DNA of 64,000 nucleotides from Panacagrimonas sp052389915. GTDB lineage: Bacteria; Pseudomonadota; Gammaproteobacteria; Nevskiales; Nevskiaceae. The stretch is taken from NCBI GenBank assembly GCA_052389915.1, contig JBQTHL010000008.1:38289-102288 (forward strand), read 5' to 3'. The position numbers and the translations under genes are program-made. How positions within the stretch are numbered: position 1 is the first letter of the stretch; every line of letters begins with the position of its first letter. Under the pieces are notes generated by a model. The model saw only the letters and a list, made by a program, of their open reading frames with translations, searched no databases and had not been told where the DNA came from. Positions 8,267 through 16,510 of this stretch are shown piece by piece.

Positions 8267-9508
8267 CTACTCGGACGCAGCCGTCTGCACACCCTCGCTG
8301 TGAAGATGCCGTAACCACTCGGCTGCCTGTTTGCGTGACTCATCAAACCCGGCTGCCTTGTTCAATGCAGCGATCGCTGCCTTGGGTTCATGCAAGTTGT
8401 AGGACGCCACCGCCACGCGCATCCACGCGTCGCCGGAACGATTCAGTCCACCCTTTGCCAACGCTTTTTCCATCATCGCGCGCGATTCCTTCCAGCGTTC
8501 ATCGTCGCCGTAGAGGCTGCCGAGCCGGAAGTAGTGCTCGCCCTTGTCGGAAGTCGCGGCCAGTTTTTTCAGCGCGCTCTCGGCGCGCGCCGATTCGCGC
8601 GCATTGATCCACGCGCCGGCGAGCGATTCGAGGTTCGCCGCGTCGGCGGGAATGCGGTTCTTGTCCATCGCCTCCTGCATCAGGCTGCCGGCCTTGAACG
8701 GCAAGTCGAGCAGCATGTAGACGTTGAACAGATTCTTCACCTCGCCGGGCTTGTCGATGAATCCCTGGCGCTCGGCCAGCGCGAGCACAGCCAGCGACTC
8801 GGTGTCCTGCTTCATCTCGAAGAACATGCCGGACAATTGCTTCCAGTAATCGGGCTTGTCCGGCACAGCGCCGATGAGTTGCACCAGGGTCTGCGCGCAG
8901 GCTGGGTAGTTCTTCAACTCGTAGTTGAGGGCGAGCTTGAGTTGTAGCCAGTTCTCCTCGACCTTCCTGGACTTGGAAAGCGCGAGGTCGATCTGTGGCA
9001 GCGCTTCGCGGTAGAGCTTGCGCTCCGACAACGCGTTTGCCAGGAAAATATGAGCCACCGCCGGCACGGGTGCGCAGGCCTCGGCCAGGTAAGCGTTGAG
9101 CGTGCGAATGCCCTCGTCGAACTGGCTGTTGGCGATGTAGATCTGGCCGAGGTTCAACTGCAATTGCTCGTGCTGCTGCTGCGGCAGCGCGTTGAGGTCG
9201 AGTGCGCTCTGGAACGCGCGGCCGGCACCCTTGTAGTCGTCCCTGGAGCTGTAGGCGAAGCCGAGGTTGTAGAAGGCCACGGCCTTTTCGTAGTCGTTGC
9301 CGGACTGCGCGATCTTGCTCAACTGGTCGATGGCTTCGCCGTATTGCTTCTTGGCGATCAGGTCGGTGGCGGCCTCGATGCCGCGAAAGAACGGCTCGCT
9401 GATGGTGCCGCCTGCCTTGCGCGGATTCGCGCAGTCAGCGGCCTGAGCAGCGTTGCTAAAGAGCTGAAGCAGGATTAGCGAGGCGATTCCAAACCACTCA
9501 GCCGTCAT
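8267..9508 (-). CDS. Exported TPR protein of the TonB2 system
   Basis: A 413-residue protein starting at ATG 9508 with a signal peptide (FGIASLILLQLFSNAAQA, then ADC). Tandem tetratricopeptide-like helices follow (AVAFYNLGFAYSSRDDYKGA, LQLNLGQIYIANSQFDEGI). It is the last gene of the DUF3450-TtpC-ExbB-ExbD-ExbD-TonB block. A TPR protein in this position is a recurring partner of TonB2-type systems, probably a periplasmic scaffold. The start codon lies inside the terminal octamer of a REP-like element (9504-9615), so the N-terminal residues come from that repeat. Confidence 0.8.
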   Translation of the reverse strand: MTAEWFGIASLILLQLFSNAAQAADCANPRKAGGTISEPFFRGIEAATDLIAKKQYGEAIDQLSKIAQSGNDYEKAVAFYNLGFAYSSRDDYKGAGRAFQSALDLNALPQQQHEQLQLNLGQIYIANSQFDEGIRTLNAYLAEACAPVPAVAHIFLANALSERKLYREALPQIDLALSKSRKVEENWLQLKLALNYELKNYPACAQTLVQLIGAVPDKPDYWKQLSGMFFEMKQDTESLAVLALAERQGFIDKPGEVKNLFNVYMLLDLPFKAGSLMQEAMDKNRIPADAANLESLAGAWINARESARAESALKKLAATSDKGEHYFRLGSLYGDDERWKESRAMMEKALAKGGLNRSGDAWMRVAVASYNLHEPKAAIAALNKAAGFDESRKQAAEWLRHLHSEGVQTAASE

Positions 9509-9615
9509 TCCTGCGAAGGCGGGAATCCAGTCCCTCAGACACCAGCAGATGTTGGGACTCGTAGTGGGAGCTGGATTCCCGCTTGCGCGGAAGTCATTCC
9601 GACTAAAGGAATGAC
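9504..9615. repeat. REP-like palindromic element (PAxAGIQ type), copy 2
   Basis: The left end is GTCATTCCTGCGAAGGCGGG followed by AATCCAG; the inverse CTGGATTCCCGC lies at about 9571-9582. A small hairpin GTCATTCC-7 nt-GGAATGAC (9593-9615) closes it. It separates tonB from the TPR gene and contributes that gene's ATG. Confidence 0.75.
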
Positions 9616-9666
9616 GACTAGGCGATTTGATCGTCTTGCTGCTTAATGGACGGAACGCGCGCACGA

Positions 9667-10326
9667 TTATTCCTGCAAGGTGAAATCGATCTGCACGACG
9701 CCCCGTTGCGCCACCGGCTGTCCGTCCAGCACCTTGGGTTTGAACTTCCATTTCAAGGCCGCGGTGATGGCGGCGGCATCGAACACGCCGCGCGGTTTGC
9801 TCTCGATGGCGCGCGCGTCCTTGACCGTGCCGTCTGCATTCACGGTGAACTCGATTTTCACATGGCCCGAAATGCCGTCGCGCGCTGCGCTGCGCGGATA
9901 CTGCGGCGGCACTCTTTGCAGCGGAATGATGTCGCCTTCGAAAAGACCGATGCCGCCCCCCGGCGCGCCCGCTGTCATCTCTCCGATGAACGTTCCACCA
10001 CCGATGCTGGCGTTCAGCCCGAGGTTGGGAATGCTGAAAGGCAGTACCTCGTTCTTCGGCGACGCGTCCGACGCGACCTGCATCTTCGGTGGCGGCGGCG
10101 GTTGTTTGGGTTGAGGCGGCGGCGGAGGTTTGCGCCGCGTGCGCGTCTCGGTTTCGGTGTCGCGCTTGAGGCGCACGAAATCGATGTTCGGCAAAGTCTC
10201 GACCTGTCGTAGGCCTCCGCCATGACTCTGAATCAGCGAGTGCATGAGCCAGAACAGGCCGACGCTGAAAACCAGCGCGAAGCCGAACGCCTGGAGCAAT
10301 CGAAGAGAGCTGGAGTCCATGGTCAT
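9667..10326 (-). CDS. tonB: Energy transducer TonB
   Basis: A 219-residue protein with a single N-terminal membrane anchor (FGFALVFSVGLFWLMHSLI), a periplasmic proline-rich spacer (KPPPPPQPKQPPPPPK, about residues 65-82), and the C-terminal TonB fold: PPQYPRSAARDGISGHVKIEF, then FDAAAITAALKWKFKP. The long first membrane segment and short spacer resemble TonB2 rather than E. coli TonB. The ATG overlaps the upstream ExbD stop (ATGA). It carries proton-motive energy to outer-membrane receptors. Confidence 0.93.
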   Translation of the reverse strand: MTMDSSSLRLLQAFGFALVFSVGLFWLMHSLIQSHGGGLRQVETLPNIDFVRLKRDTETETRTRRKPPPPPQPKQPPPPPKMQVASDASPKNEVLPFSIPNLGLNASIGGGTFIGEMTAGAPGGGIGLFEGDIIPLQRVPPQYPRSAARDGISGHVKIEFTVNADGTVKDARAIESKPRGVFDAAAITAALKWKFKPKVLDGQPVAQRGVVQIDFTLQE

Positions 10327-10730
10327 TGAGCGCTGGAGGCGCCCAGCGAGACTTCCTTGATGCCCACCGAGCGCACGTTCTCGATGATCTGCGTGACCAC
10401 GCCGGACGGCGCGGCGGTGTCGCCGACGATCACCACCGTGTCTTCGGGCCGCTCGATGTGCATGCGTTCGACGATGTCGCGCAGGCTGCGTACATCGACC
10501 CGTCGCTTGTCGATCCAGATGTCGCCGTTGGCGCGCACTGCAACCAGAATATTGCCGCTGTCCTTGTGCTCGGCCGTGAGCGCTTCGGGCAGGCTCACTT
10601 TGACGCCGGCTTCCTTCACGAACGACGTGGTGATGATGAAGAAGATCAGCAGGTTCAGGACGAAGTCCAGCATCGGTGCCAGATCGATGCCGGTTTCTTC
10701 GCTGACTTCGACGTGACGGCGCGATCGCAT
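10323..10730 (-). CDS. exbD: ExbD-type biopolymer transport protein (second copy)
   Basis: A 135-residue protein with one N-terminal transmembrane helix containing the essential Asp (LAPMLDFVLNLLIFFIITTSF) and a small periplasmic domain (VAVRANGDIWIDKRRV; VVIVGDTAAPSG). ExbD works with ExbB as the proton channel that drives TonB. It lies directly after a second ExbD of similar size. The two probably form a heteromeric ExbD pair, as in some TonB2 clusters. Confidence 0.92.
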   Translation of the reverse strand: MRSRRHVEVSEETGIDLAPMLDFVLNLLIFFIITTSFVKEAGVKVSLPEALTAEHKDSGNILVAVRANGDIWIDKRRVDVRSLRDIVERMHIERPEDTVVIVGDTAAPSGVVTQIIENVRSVGIKEVSLGASSAQ

Positions 10731-10734
10731 TCAG

Positions 10735-11154
10735 CTAACTCTCGCTGCACGAATCGTTGGACGGCGACACGGAAATTCCCTGCACGCCGCCCTGGCGGAT
10801 CTGGTCCATCACGCGAACCAGCATGCCGTTGGGTGTCAGGCTTTCCGTCGCCACCACCACCGCGGCTTCGGGTTGTTCCGAACGCAGGCGCTCGACATTG
10901 GCGCGCACCGCACGCAGATCGACGATGCGGTTCTTGATGACGATTTCGCCGCTGCAACGAATCGCGATGACGATGTTGCCGGCCTCCTTCTTTTCCTGCG
11001 GCTGCGAGGACAGTCCACCCGCGGTGATGCCGACCTGCTTGATGAACACCGCGGTGATGATGAAGAAGATGAGCAGGTTCAAAACGAAGTCCAGCATCGG
11101 CGCGAGATCGATGCCGGTGTCGGTGCTCTGGTCGTAGTGGCGGCGCAGGCGCAT
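10735..11154 (-). CDS. exbD: ExbD-type biopolymer transport protein (first copy)
   Basis: A 139-residue ExbD with the same single-helix layout (IDLAPMLDFVLNLLIFFIIT) and the conserved membrane Asp. It differs from its neighbour in the periplasmic half (IVIAIRCSGEIVIKNRIVD). The membrane helix is nearly identical between the two while the outer domains diverge, which suggests tandem duplication and specialisation. The gap to the downstream exbD is only four bases. Confidence 0.92.
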   Translation of the reverse strand: MRLRRHYDQSTDTGIDLAPMLDFVLNLLIFFIITAVFIKQVGITAGGLSSQPQEKKEAGNIVIAIRCSGEIVIKNRIVDLRAVRANVERLRSEQPEAAVVVATESLTPNGMLVRVMDQIRQGGVQGISVSPSNDSCSES

Positions 11155-11163
11155 TCAGGGCCC

Positions 11164-11688
11164 CTAGTAACTGAACTTGTCGCCGAGCAATTCGGTTTCG
11201 CGCCGCACGCGAGCGCGGAAGTAGTACACGGGGTACAGGCCGGTGATGCTCACGGCCAGGCCCGTCATCGTGCAGATCATCGCCTCGGACACGCCGGTGG
11301 CCATCGCGCGCGTGTCGGCCGACCCGCGCGCGGCCATCGAGTCGAACACGTTGAGCATGCCGGACACGGTGCCGAGCAGACCCAGCAGCGGGCACAGCGG
11401 TACCAGCACGCGCAGCAGAATCAGGTTGCTGTTCATGCCCACGTTCAGGCGCGAAATCATCGCTTGGCGCGTTTGCCGCGACAGCCAAGTATGGCGATCG
11501 GGACGCGCGTTCCAGCGCGCCAGCATGGCCTGCGCATCACGCGGTAGCACGCGCGAGAAATACCACCAGCGCTCGAACACCAGGGTCCACATGACCAGGC
11601 ACGCAATCATGATCCAGATCACCACGGGCCCGCCCTCCGCGACCATCTCGCGGATTGCGACGACCGGCCCGGTAACGCCATCAAGCAT
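11164..11688 (-). CDS. exbB: ExbB/TolQ/MotA-family proton channel subunit
   Basis: A 174-residue protein with three membrane spans. It carries the ExbB/TolQ core: LLRVLVPLCPLLGLLGTVSGML, then ARGSADTRAMATGVSEAMICTMTGL. The short length is typical of the ExbB of TonB2 systems. Its ATG lies within the end of the TtpC-like gene, overlapping by eight bases. It forms the pentameric channel with the ExbD proteins. Confidence 0.92.
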   Translation of the reverse strand: MLDGVTGPVVAIREMVAEGGPVVIWIMIACLVMWTLVFERWWYFSRVLPRDAQAMLARWNARPDRHTWLSRQTRQAMISRLNVGMNSNLILLRVLVPLCPLLGLLGTVSGMLNVFDSMAARGSADTRAMATGVSEAMICTMTGLAVSITGLYPVYYFRARVRRETELLGDKFSY

Positions 11689-13045
11689 TGCGACCCGTCT
11701 CCAGCCGCTCGGCCAACAAGCCCGTGCTCTGCTCGTCCAGGATCTGCACGATCTTGCGCGACAGCGATTGCAGCGCGGCGTTGGCGAACAGCAGGGGGAT
11801 CGCGATGCCCAGGCCCAGCACCGTTGCGATCATTGCTTGCGAGATGCCCGCGGCCATCAAGCGCGGATCGCCGGAGCCGGACTCGGTAATGCTCTGGAAG
11901 GTGACGATCATGCCGATTACGGTGCCCACAAGTCCGAGCAGAGGACCAGCCGCCACCGCCAGGCGCAGAAAGGACTGGAAGCGTTCCAGCGGCGGCACCT
12001 CGCGCAGCACCGCTTCCGAGATGCGCAGCTCCGCCACGTCGGCCGCTTCCTCGGCCTTGGCGGCGTCCCCCTTGAACGTGGCGAGCACGCGGCCCAGCGG
12101 GTTGTCGGTGCTGGGGCGCGCGACGTTGCCGAGTTGTCGGCGCACCGCCGCGTTGACCCGCAGCAGGTACACGAACTGGAACACCGCCAGCACGGCGCCG
12201 ATCAGGCCGACGACCAGAATGATGTAGCCCACCGACTCGCCCTGATCGATGCGCTCCGCCCAGGTCGGACGCTGGGTGTAGAGGGCGAGAATCACGCCGC
12301 GATTCGGGTCCACCGTCATCTCGCGATTGCCCGAACTCGCCTCCATGAGCTCGGCGGCACGGCGGACGTGTTGCGAGCCCGGCTGCCGGCTCATGACCGC
12401 GAACTGCTTCTGGCCCGGCAGATAACTCAGATAGCCCTCGTCGCCGATGGCCACGAAAGGACCGATGCGGACCACGGTCTCGTCCCGCTCGCCTTCGCCG
12501 GACACGATCTTCGACGTGAACTTCGCGACCTTGCCGGACTCGGTCATCTCGCGCTGCATCTCGAACCAGAAGCGTTCCAGGTCCTGGATCGAGGGCAGCG
12601 CCTTGGTCTGCGAGAGCTTCGTGACGAACGCCTCGCGGTCCGGGTATTGCGCCGTGACGATGGAGTTGTGCAGCATCGAGGCGTAATCGTTCGCGGTCTG
12701 GCGGACCACGCCGAACATCTCGCCCAGATTGCCGGCGCGGGCGGTCAGTGTTTCTTCCATCTCCGCGAGCTTCGATTCGTTGGTGTCGAAGGTCGCGGAC
12801 AAGGAGCGGCTGCGCGCTTCGGCTTCGTTCTTTTCGCGACGTGCCTGGGCGAGAAGTTCGGCCTGCTGATTGCGCTCCGCGAGGAATGTGGCCTCACGCG
12901 TTTTGTTGGCCTCCGCCTCGCGCTCGCGCGCGGAGCGTGTCTGTTGCAGCAGCTCGTCGAGGTTGCCGGGCGCGGCCGCGAACGCGGCGGGAGCAAGCAC
13001 CAGCGCCGTGCCGAGCAGCAGAAACTTGAGCACCGCCGGCCTCAC
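11681..13045 (-). CDS. ttpC: TtpC-like long ExbB-family protein
   Basis: A 454-residue protein with a signal peptide (LLLGTALVLAPAAFA). A periplasmic coiled-coil region rich in Glu/Arg/Ala follows at about residues 25-100, then a globular middle, and a C-terminal MotA/TolQ/ExbB domain (LRLAVAAGPLLGLVGTVIGM; AGISQAMIATVLGLG). This architecture and its place beside a short ExbB match TtpC of Vibrio TonB2 systems, where it is needed for TonB2-dependent transport. The GTG start overlaps the DUF3450 stop (GTGA). Confidence 0.85.
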   Translation of the reverse strand: MRPAVLKFLLLGTALVLAPAAFAAAPGNLDELLQQTRSAREREAEANKTREATFLAERNQQAELLAQARREKNEAEARSRSLSATFDTNESKLAEMEETLTARAGNLGEMFGVVRQTANDYASMLHNSIVTAQYPDREAFVTKLSQTKALPSIQDLERFWFEMQREMTESGKVAKFTSKIVSGEGERDETVVRIGPFVAIGDEGYLSYLPGQKQFAVMSRQPGSQHVRRAAELMEASSGNREMTVDPNRGVILALYTQRPTWAERIDQGESVGYIILVVGLIGAVLAVFQFVYLLRVNAAVRRQLGNVARPSTDNPLGRVLATFKGDAAKAEEAADVAELRISEAVLREVPPLERFQSFLRLAVAAGPLLGLVGTVIGMIVTFQSITESGSGDPRLMAAGISQAMIATVLGLGIAIPLLFANAALQSLSRKIVQILDEQSTGLLAERLETGRNA

Positions 13046-13815
13046 GGCTTCACCGCCCGCGGTGCTGCCACCGGCACCACCAGCAAATCAGGTGCCGCCT
13101 GCTTTTTCGCAATCCTGAGTCCGCGCTTCACCGCCTCGCGATAGCCGTCATCCATCACCCACTTCCGCGCATCGGTATCCCAGTAGCCGGTCTCCGCGCC
13201 GTCCAAGGTCTGGTACATCAGCGCCACGCGTCCTACGCGTAGCAGTTCCGCGGTCTTGTCGCCGACCTTGTCCTCGTAGGCCTCGATAGTGCGGCCGTAC
13301 TCGGTCTCGATCTGGTAGGCCTCCAGGATGCGGCGGTACTTTTCCGACAGGCTTACGTCGGCGCTGGCCATCATGTCCTTGAGCGTCGCGATCCGGTCCC
13401 TGCGCTCGGCCGGCAGAAACGGCACGTCCAACTTCACGAACTGTTCGAGCGTGTCGAGCATCTTTGCCATCATCGGCAGCACTTCGCGCGAGGTGGTTTC
13501 GATCTGCGCGAGTTGCGAGGACAGGGTGCCCAACTCGTCCTCCTGCGACTTGACCTGCACCGCGAGCTGCTCGTTGTAGACCTGGAGGCTTTGCGTTTCG
13601 GCCAGCAGTTGGCGGTACTCCAGGACGATGCCGTCCACCTCCTCGTCGAGCTTCTCGATCCGCTTCTGCGAGGCCTGTGCGGCTTCCTCGGTCCGTGTCT
13701 GCTCGCTGATGGCGGCGCCGAGCTTGTCGGACTGTGCGCTCGAATCGGGCACGGCAAGCGCGAGCCCGAATATCGGCAAGAACGCGAAAAGCGTTCGCGA
13801 AAATCTACGAATCAT
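13042..13815 (-). CDS. DUF3450 periplasmic coiled-coil protein (first gene of TonB2 operon)
   Basis: A 257-residue exported protein. A signal peptide (LFAFLPIFGLALAVPDSSAQS) is followed by a long coiled coil, residues about 30-110 (RIEKLDEEVDGIVLEYRQLL), and the DUF3450 core with FVKLDVPFLPAERRDRI and YWDTDARKWVMDDGY. Genes of this family routinely open TtpC-ExbB-ExbD-TonB operons. ATG 13815 is preferred over the TTG at 13824. A Fur-type box lies about 110 bases upstream. Confidence 0.85.
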   Translation of the reverse strand: MIRRFSRTLFAFLPIFGLALAVPDSSAQSDKLGAAISEQTRTEEAAQASQKRIEKLDEEVDGIVLEYRQLLAETQSLQVYNEQLAVQVKSQEDELGTLSSQLAQIETTSREVLPMMAKMLDTLEQFVKLDVPFLPAERRDRIATLKDMMASADVSLSEKYRRILEAYQIETEYGRTIEAYEDKVGDKTAELLRVGRVALMYQTLDGAETGYWDTDARKWVMDDGYREAVKRGLRIAKKQAAPDLLVVPVAAPRAVKP

Positions 13816-13926
13816 GAGAGGCAAGCACCTTGGGGCAATCGGGTTCCTGGACCGTGATGTTCGAGAGGTCCGGTGCCGGAACGATGGGTAGCGCGGAGAT
13901 TATCGGCAAAGCAGGCGCGCGACTAG

Positions 13927-13942
13927 TGCGAATCATTCTCAT
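13927..13942 (-). promoter_or_regulatory. Candidate Fur box upstream of the TonB2 operon
   Basis: On the minus strand the 15-mer TGAGAATGATTCGCA matches 11 of 14 defined positions of the 7-1-7 Fur consensus TGATAATnATTATCA. It lies about 110 bases before the DUF3450 start, and no other gene lies between them. A second, better Fur box lies 1.2 kb away before bfd, which strengthens the call. Fur-iron would repress the operon in iron-rich cells. Confidence 0.55.
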
Positions 13943-14032
13943 GAAGCTGCGCGCATCGCCTGCCGCGTCCGGCGCTTTCGCCGCAGGGATACGGCGTGCA
14001 CAATCGCCCGCAGACTCCTTGGCGGCGCGCTC

Positions 14033-14539
14033 GTGATCGATTCGGATGGATTTCGGCCCAATGTGGGCATCATCGTGGCCAATCCGGCCGGCGAGGTGCT
14101 GTGGGCCAAGCGCGTGCGGCAGGACGCCTGGCAGTTCCCCCAGGGCGGCATCCAGCACGGCGAGTCGCCCGAACAGGCCATGGCGCGTGAGCTGCACGAA
14201 GAGCTGGGTCTGTCGACGAGCGAGGTGCAGGTTCTGGGATGTACGGCGGGCTGGCTCAGCTACCGCCTGCCGGCGCATTACGTGCGGCGCGGTCGTGGAC
14301 GCACCTGCATTGGCCAGCGGCAGAAGTGGTTCGTACTGCGGCTGACCGGGTCGGCGGAAAGCGTGCGTTTCGACACCACCGCGCAGCCCGAATTCGAAGC
14401 CTGGCGCTGGGTCGACTGGTGGCAGCCGATGAGTGAAGTGGTGGAGTTCAAGCGCGAGGTCTATCGCGCCGCGCTCACCGAACTGGCGCCGCTGGTCGGC
14501 ATCACGCCGCGGAACGAAACCCCGGTCGATGCGGTTTAG
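14033..14539 (+). CDS. rppH: RNA pyrophosphohydrolase (Nudix)
   Basis: A 168-residue Nudix hydrolase opening with IDSDGFRPNVGIIVAN, the typical RppH N-terminus. The full Nudix box is at residues 38-60 (GGIQHGESPEQAM ... RELHEELGL) with the metal-binding Glu pair. It removes pyrophosphate from the 5' end of mRNAs and so starts RNA decay. The start is GTG at 14033. The downstream lipoprotein gene overlaps its last eleven bases. Confidence 0.95.
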   Translation: MIDSDGFRPNVGIIVANPAGEVLWAKRVRQDAWQFPQGGIQHGESPEQAMARELHEELGLSTSEVQVLGCTAGWLSYRLPAHYVRRGRGRTCIGQRQKWFVLRLTGSAESVRFDTTAQPEFEAWRWVDWWQPMSEVVEFKREVYRAALTELAPLVGITPRNETPVDAV

Positions 14540-15068
14540 CCTGATGCTGGTCTGCGGCGCACTGCTCCTGAGCGGGTGCGCAACGCTCAACGAATCCGAA
14601 TGTCGCAACGTGGACTGGTTCGACCTCGGAAGCCGGGACGGCTCGCTGGGGCACTCGCGCAATCGCCTGGACGAGCACGGGAAGGCTTGCTCCGAGTTTG
14701 GCTTGGCTGCCGACTCGGCCGCGTGGGAGAAGGGCTACGAGGCGGGACTCGAATCGTACTGTTCCGTCGACAACGGCTATCGCGTCGGTCGTCAGGGCGG
14801 CTACTACGGCCGGGTGTGCCCGGTCGACCTGGAAGGCGACTTCACGGACGCATACGCGCTCGGACGGGAGACTTATCAGGTCGAGGGTGAGCTTGCGGAG
14901 CTAGGGCGCAGGATCGAGTCCCTGGAATCGCGCCTGTACCGCGACGACAAGCTGTCCGACGAGACGCGGCGTCAGGTGCGCTACCAACTGTCGGACCTCT
15001 ATCGCCAGTTCTCGTGGCTGCGCCGCTCGCGCGACCGGCTCGAGGACGAATGGCGTCGCCGGTTTTGA
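14529..15068 (+). CDS. DUF2799 lipoprotein
   Basis: A 179-residue lipoprotein with signal MRFSLMLVCGALLLSGC (lipobox LLSGC). The DUF2799 pattern follows: CRNVDWFDLGSRDGSLG, KGYEAGLESYC, YRVGRQGGYYGRVC, with three further Cys. The C-terminal third is charged and likely helical (ELAELGRRIESLESRL). The family's function is unknown; members are small outer-membrane or periplasmic lipoproteins. The start at 14529 lies inside rppH. Confidence 0.85.
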   Translation: MRFSLMLVCGALLLSGCATLNESECRNVDWFDLGSRDGSLGHSRNRLDEHGKACSEFGLAADSAAWEKGYEAGLESYCSVDNGYRVGRQGGYYGRVCPVDLEGDFTDAYALGRETYQVEGELAELGRRIESLESRLYRDDKLSDETRRQVRYQLSDLYRQFSWLRRSRDRLEDEWRRRF

Positions 15069-15098
15069 GTCGGGCCGATCTCGACCTCTCGTACACGG

Positions 15099-15119
15099 TT
15101 GACAATCATTCTCATTGTC
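15099..15119 (+). promoter_or_regulatory. Fur box overlapping the bfd promoter
   Basis: TGACAATCATTCTCA (15100-15114) matches 12 of 14 defined positions of TGATAATnATTATCA, and the longer GACAAT..ATTGTC palindrome (15101-15119) is symmetric. A TTGACA -35 hexamer (15099-15104) is embedded in it, so bound Fur would block RNA polymerase. An AT-rich -10-like TAATTT follows at 15122 and the ATG is only eight bases further, so the bfd mRNA may be nearly leaderless. Confidence 0.75.
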
Positions 15120-15134
15120 TTTAATTTCCGCTGC

Positions 15135-15356
15135 ATGATTGTTTGCATCTGCAAAGCTGTGTCCGACAAGCGCATCCGCCGACTGGTGGGTGAGGGCGCG
15201 ATCAGCCTGCGTGATGTCAGTCGCGAACTCGGGGTTGGCACCTGCTGTGGCAAATGTGTTCCGCATGCCCGCGAAGTGCTCATCGAAGCGCTCGCCGCGC
15301 AACCGATGAAGCTGGCGGAACTCACTTCCATGGGAATGGGCCAGGCAATGGCCTGA
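15135..15356 (+). CDS. bfd: Bacterioferritin-associated ferredoxin
   Basis: A 73-residue BFD-like [2Fe-2S] protein with the four-cysteine arrangement CxC...CCxxC (MIVCICKAVSD; VGTCCGKCVPHA). Bfd reduces the ferric core of bacterioferritin and releases iron. A Fur box lies in its promoter and bfr follows 135 bases later, fitting iron mobilisation under starvation. There is no clear ribosome-binding site before ATG 15135. Confidence 0.93.
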   Translation: MIVCICKAVSDKRIRRLVGEGAISLRDVSRELGVGTCCGKCVPHAREVLIEALAAQPMKLAELTSMGMGQAMA

Positions 15357-15491
15357 GCGGTTCAGCGGCTCTCGGGACGCGTCTGAGAATCGCACGCAAA
15401 AGCAGTTAAAAATCCTTCATTGTCAGATACTTAGACTGGACGGTATTCGCTGCGACGAATACACTCGCGGCTTCGCAAACGGAGCCCAGCC

Positions 15492-15980
15492 ATGCGCGGT
15501 GACGCCAAGGTCCTCGAGTACCTCAACCTCGCCCTCAAGAACGAACTGACATCGATCAACCAGTACTTCCTGCATGCGCGCATGCTGGACAACTGGGGCC
15601 TCAAGAAACTCGGCAAACACGAATACGAAGAGTCGATCGACGAGATGAAGCACGCCGACCGGCTGATCAAGCGGATTCTCTTCCTGGAAGGCCTGCCCAA
15701 TCTGCAAGACCTCGGCAAGCTGTTTCTCGGCGAGGATGTGAAGGAAGTGCTCGAGTGCGATCTCAAGCGCGAGATGGAAGCGCACCCGATGTACAAGGAG
15801 GCCATCGCCTACTGCGAGACGGTGCGCGATTACGTGACGCGCGAACTGCTGGTGCATATCCAGGAGAGCGAAGAGGAGCACATCGACTGGATCGAGGAGC
15901 AGTTGGGCCTGATCGAGCGTATGGGCTTGCAGAACTTCATCCAGACCGCGGCTGGCGAAATGGAAGGCGGTTCTTCCTGA
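15492..15980 (+). CDS. bfr: Bacterioferritin
   Basis: A 162-residue 24-mer-forming ferritin. The ferroxidase ligands are in the expected places: E18, E51, H54, E94, E127 and H130. The haem-binding axial M52 is present (DEMKHADRL), so this is a haem-containing bacterioferritin. It stores iron as a ferric core. It has its own upstream gap after bfd and ends at a strong terminator, so it may be transcribed with bfd or alone. Confidence 0.96.
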   Translation: MRGDAKVLEYLNLALKNELTSINQYFLHARMLDNWGLKKLGKHEYEESIDEMKHADRLIKRILFLEGLPNLQDLGKLFLGEDVKEVLECDLKREMEAHPMYKEAIAYCETVRDYVTRELLVHIQESEEEHIDWIEEQLGLIERMGLQNFIQTAAGEMEGGSS

Positions 15981-15993
15981 GCCTGCGCATCAC

Positions 15994-16021
15994 AAAAAGC
16001 CCCGCTTTGCGGGGCTTTTTT
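15994..16021 (+). terminator. Rho-independent terminator after bfr
   Basis: GC-rich stem AGCCCCGC-TTT-GCGGGGCT followed by a run of seven T. The A-rich left flank makes it work in both directions, so it also serves the convergent hemJ gene. Confidence 0.93.
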
Positions 16022-16027
16022 GTGGAC

Positions 16028-16447
16028 TTAGAACGGCTTGACGATCACCAGGATCACCACCGCGATCAGCACCAACGCCGGCACTTCGTTGGCCCAGCGC
16101 CAGAACTTTCCTGATCGCGTGTTGGTGCCCGCCGCGAACTTGCGCAGATTCACCTTGAGCCAACCGTGGTAACCCGATAGCGCGATCACCATCGCCAGCT
16201 TCGCGTGCAGCCAGCCCATCTGCATGTAGGCCGGATACAGCGTAATCAGCCAGACGCCGAACGCCCAAGTCAGCACCATGCCAATGGTCATCAGCGCATA
16301 AAGCTTGCGCTCCATCGTGCAGAAGCGCTGGTGCTCGGGTTCGCCCTTGGCCTCCAGGTGGTAGATGAACAGGCGCGGCAGGTAGAACAGGCCGGCGAAC
16401 CAGGTGACCATGAAGATGACGTGAAAGGCCTTGATCCAGAGCAGCAT
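16028..16447 (-). CDS. hemJ: HemJ-type protoporphyrinogen IX oxidase
   Basis: A 139-residue four-helix membrane protein of the HemJ/UPF0093 family. The N-terminal AFHVIFMVTWFAGLFYLPRL contains the conserved haem-ligand His, and GWLHAKLAMVIALSGYHG contains the conserved Lys and second His. HemJ oxidises protoporphyrinogen IX in haem synthesis. Its presence suggests HemJ fills the role of HemG here. It is divergent from argC, with 63 bases between starts. Confidence 0.92.
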   Translation of the reverse strand: MLLWIKAFHVIFMVTWFAGLFYLPRLFIYHLEAKGEPEHQRFCTMERKLYALMTIGMVLTWAFGVWLITLYPAYMQMGWLHAKLAMVIALSGYHGWLKVNLRKFAAGTNTRSGKFWRWANEVPALVLIAVVILVIVKPF

Positions 16448-16510
16448 GGTCAGCGTAATGGGCGGAGGCGAGGCCGCTAGAATAGCGGCCCTTTGAGCGG
16501 CGGCACTGTC

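Noticed and set aside
11243..13144. 633-codon plus-strand ORF opposite ttpC and exbB
   Set aside because: It is antisense to overlapping, well-recognised genes. Its Arg/His-rich composition is typical of shadow frames in GC-rich DNA.
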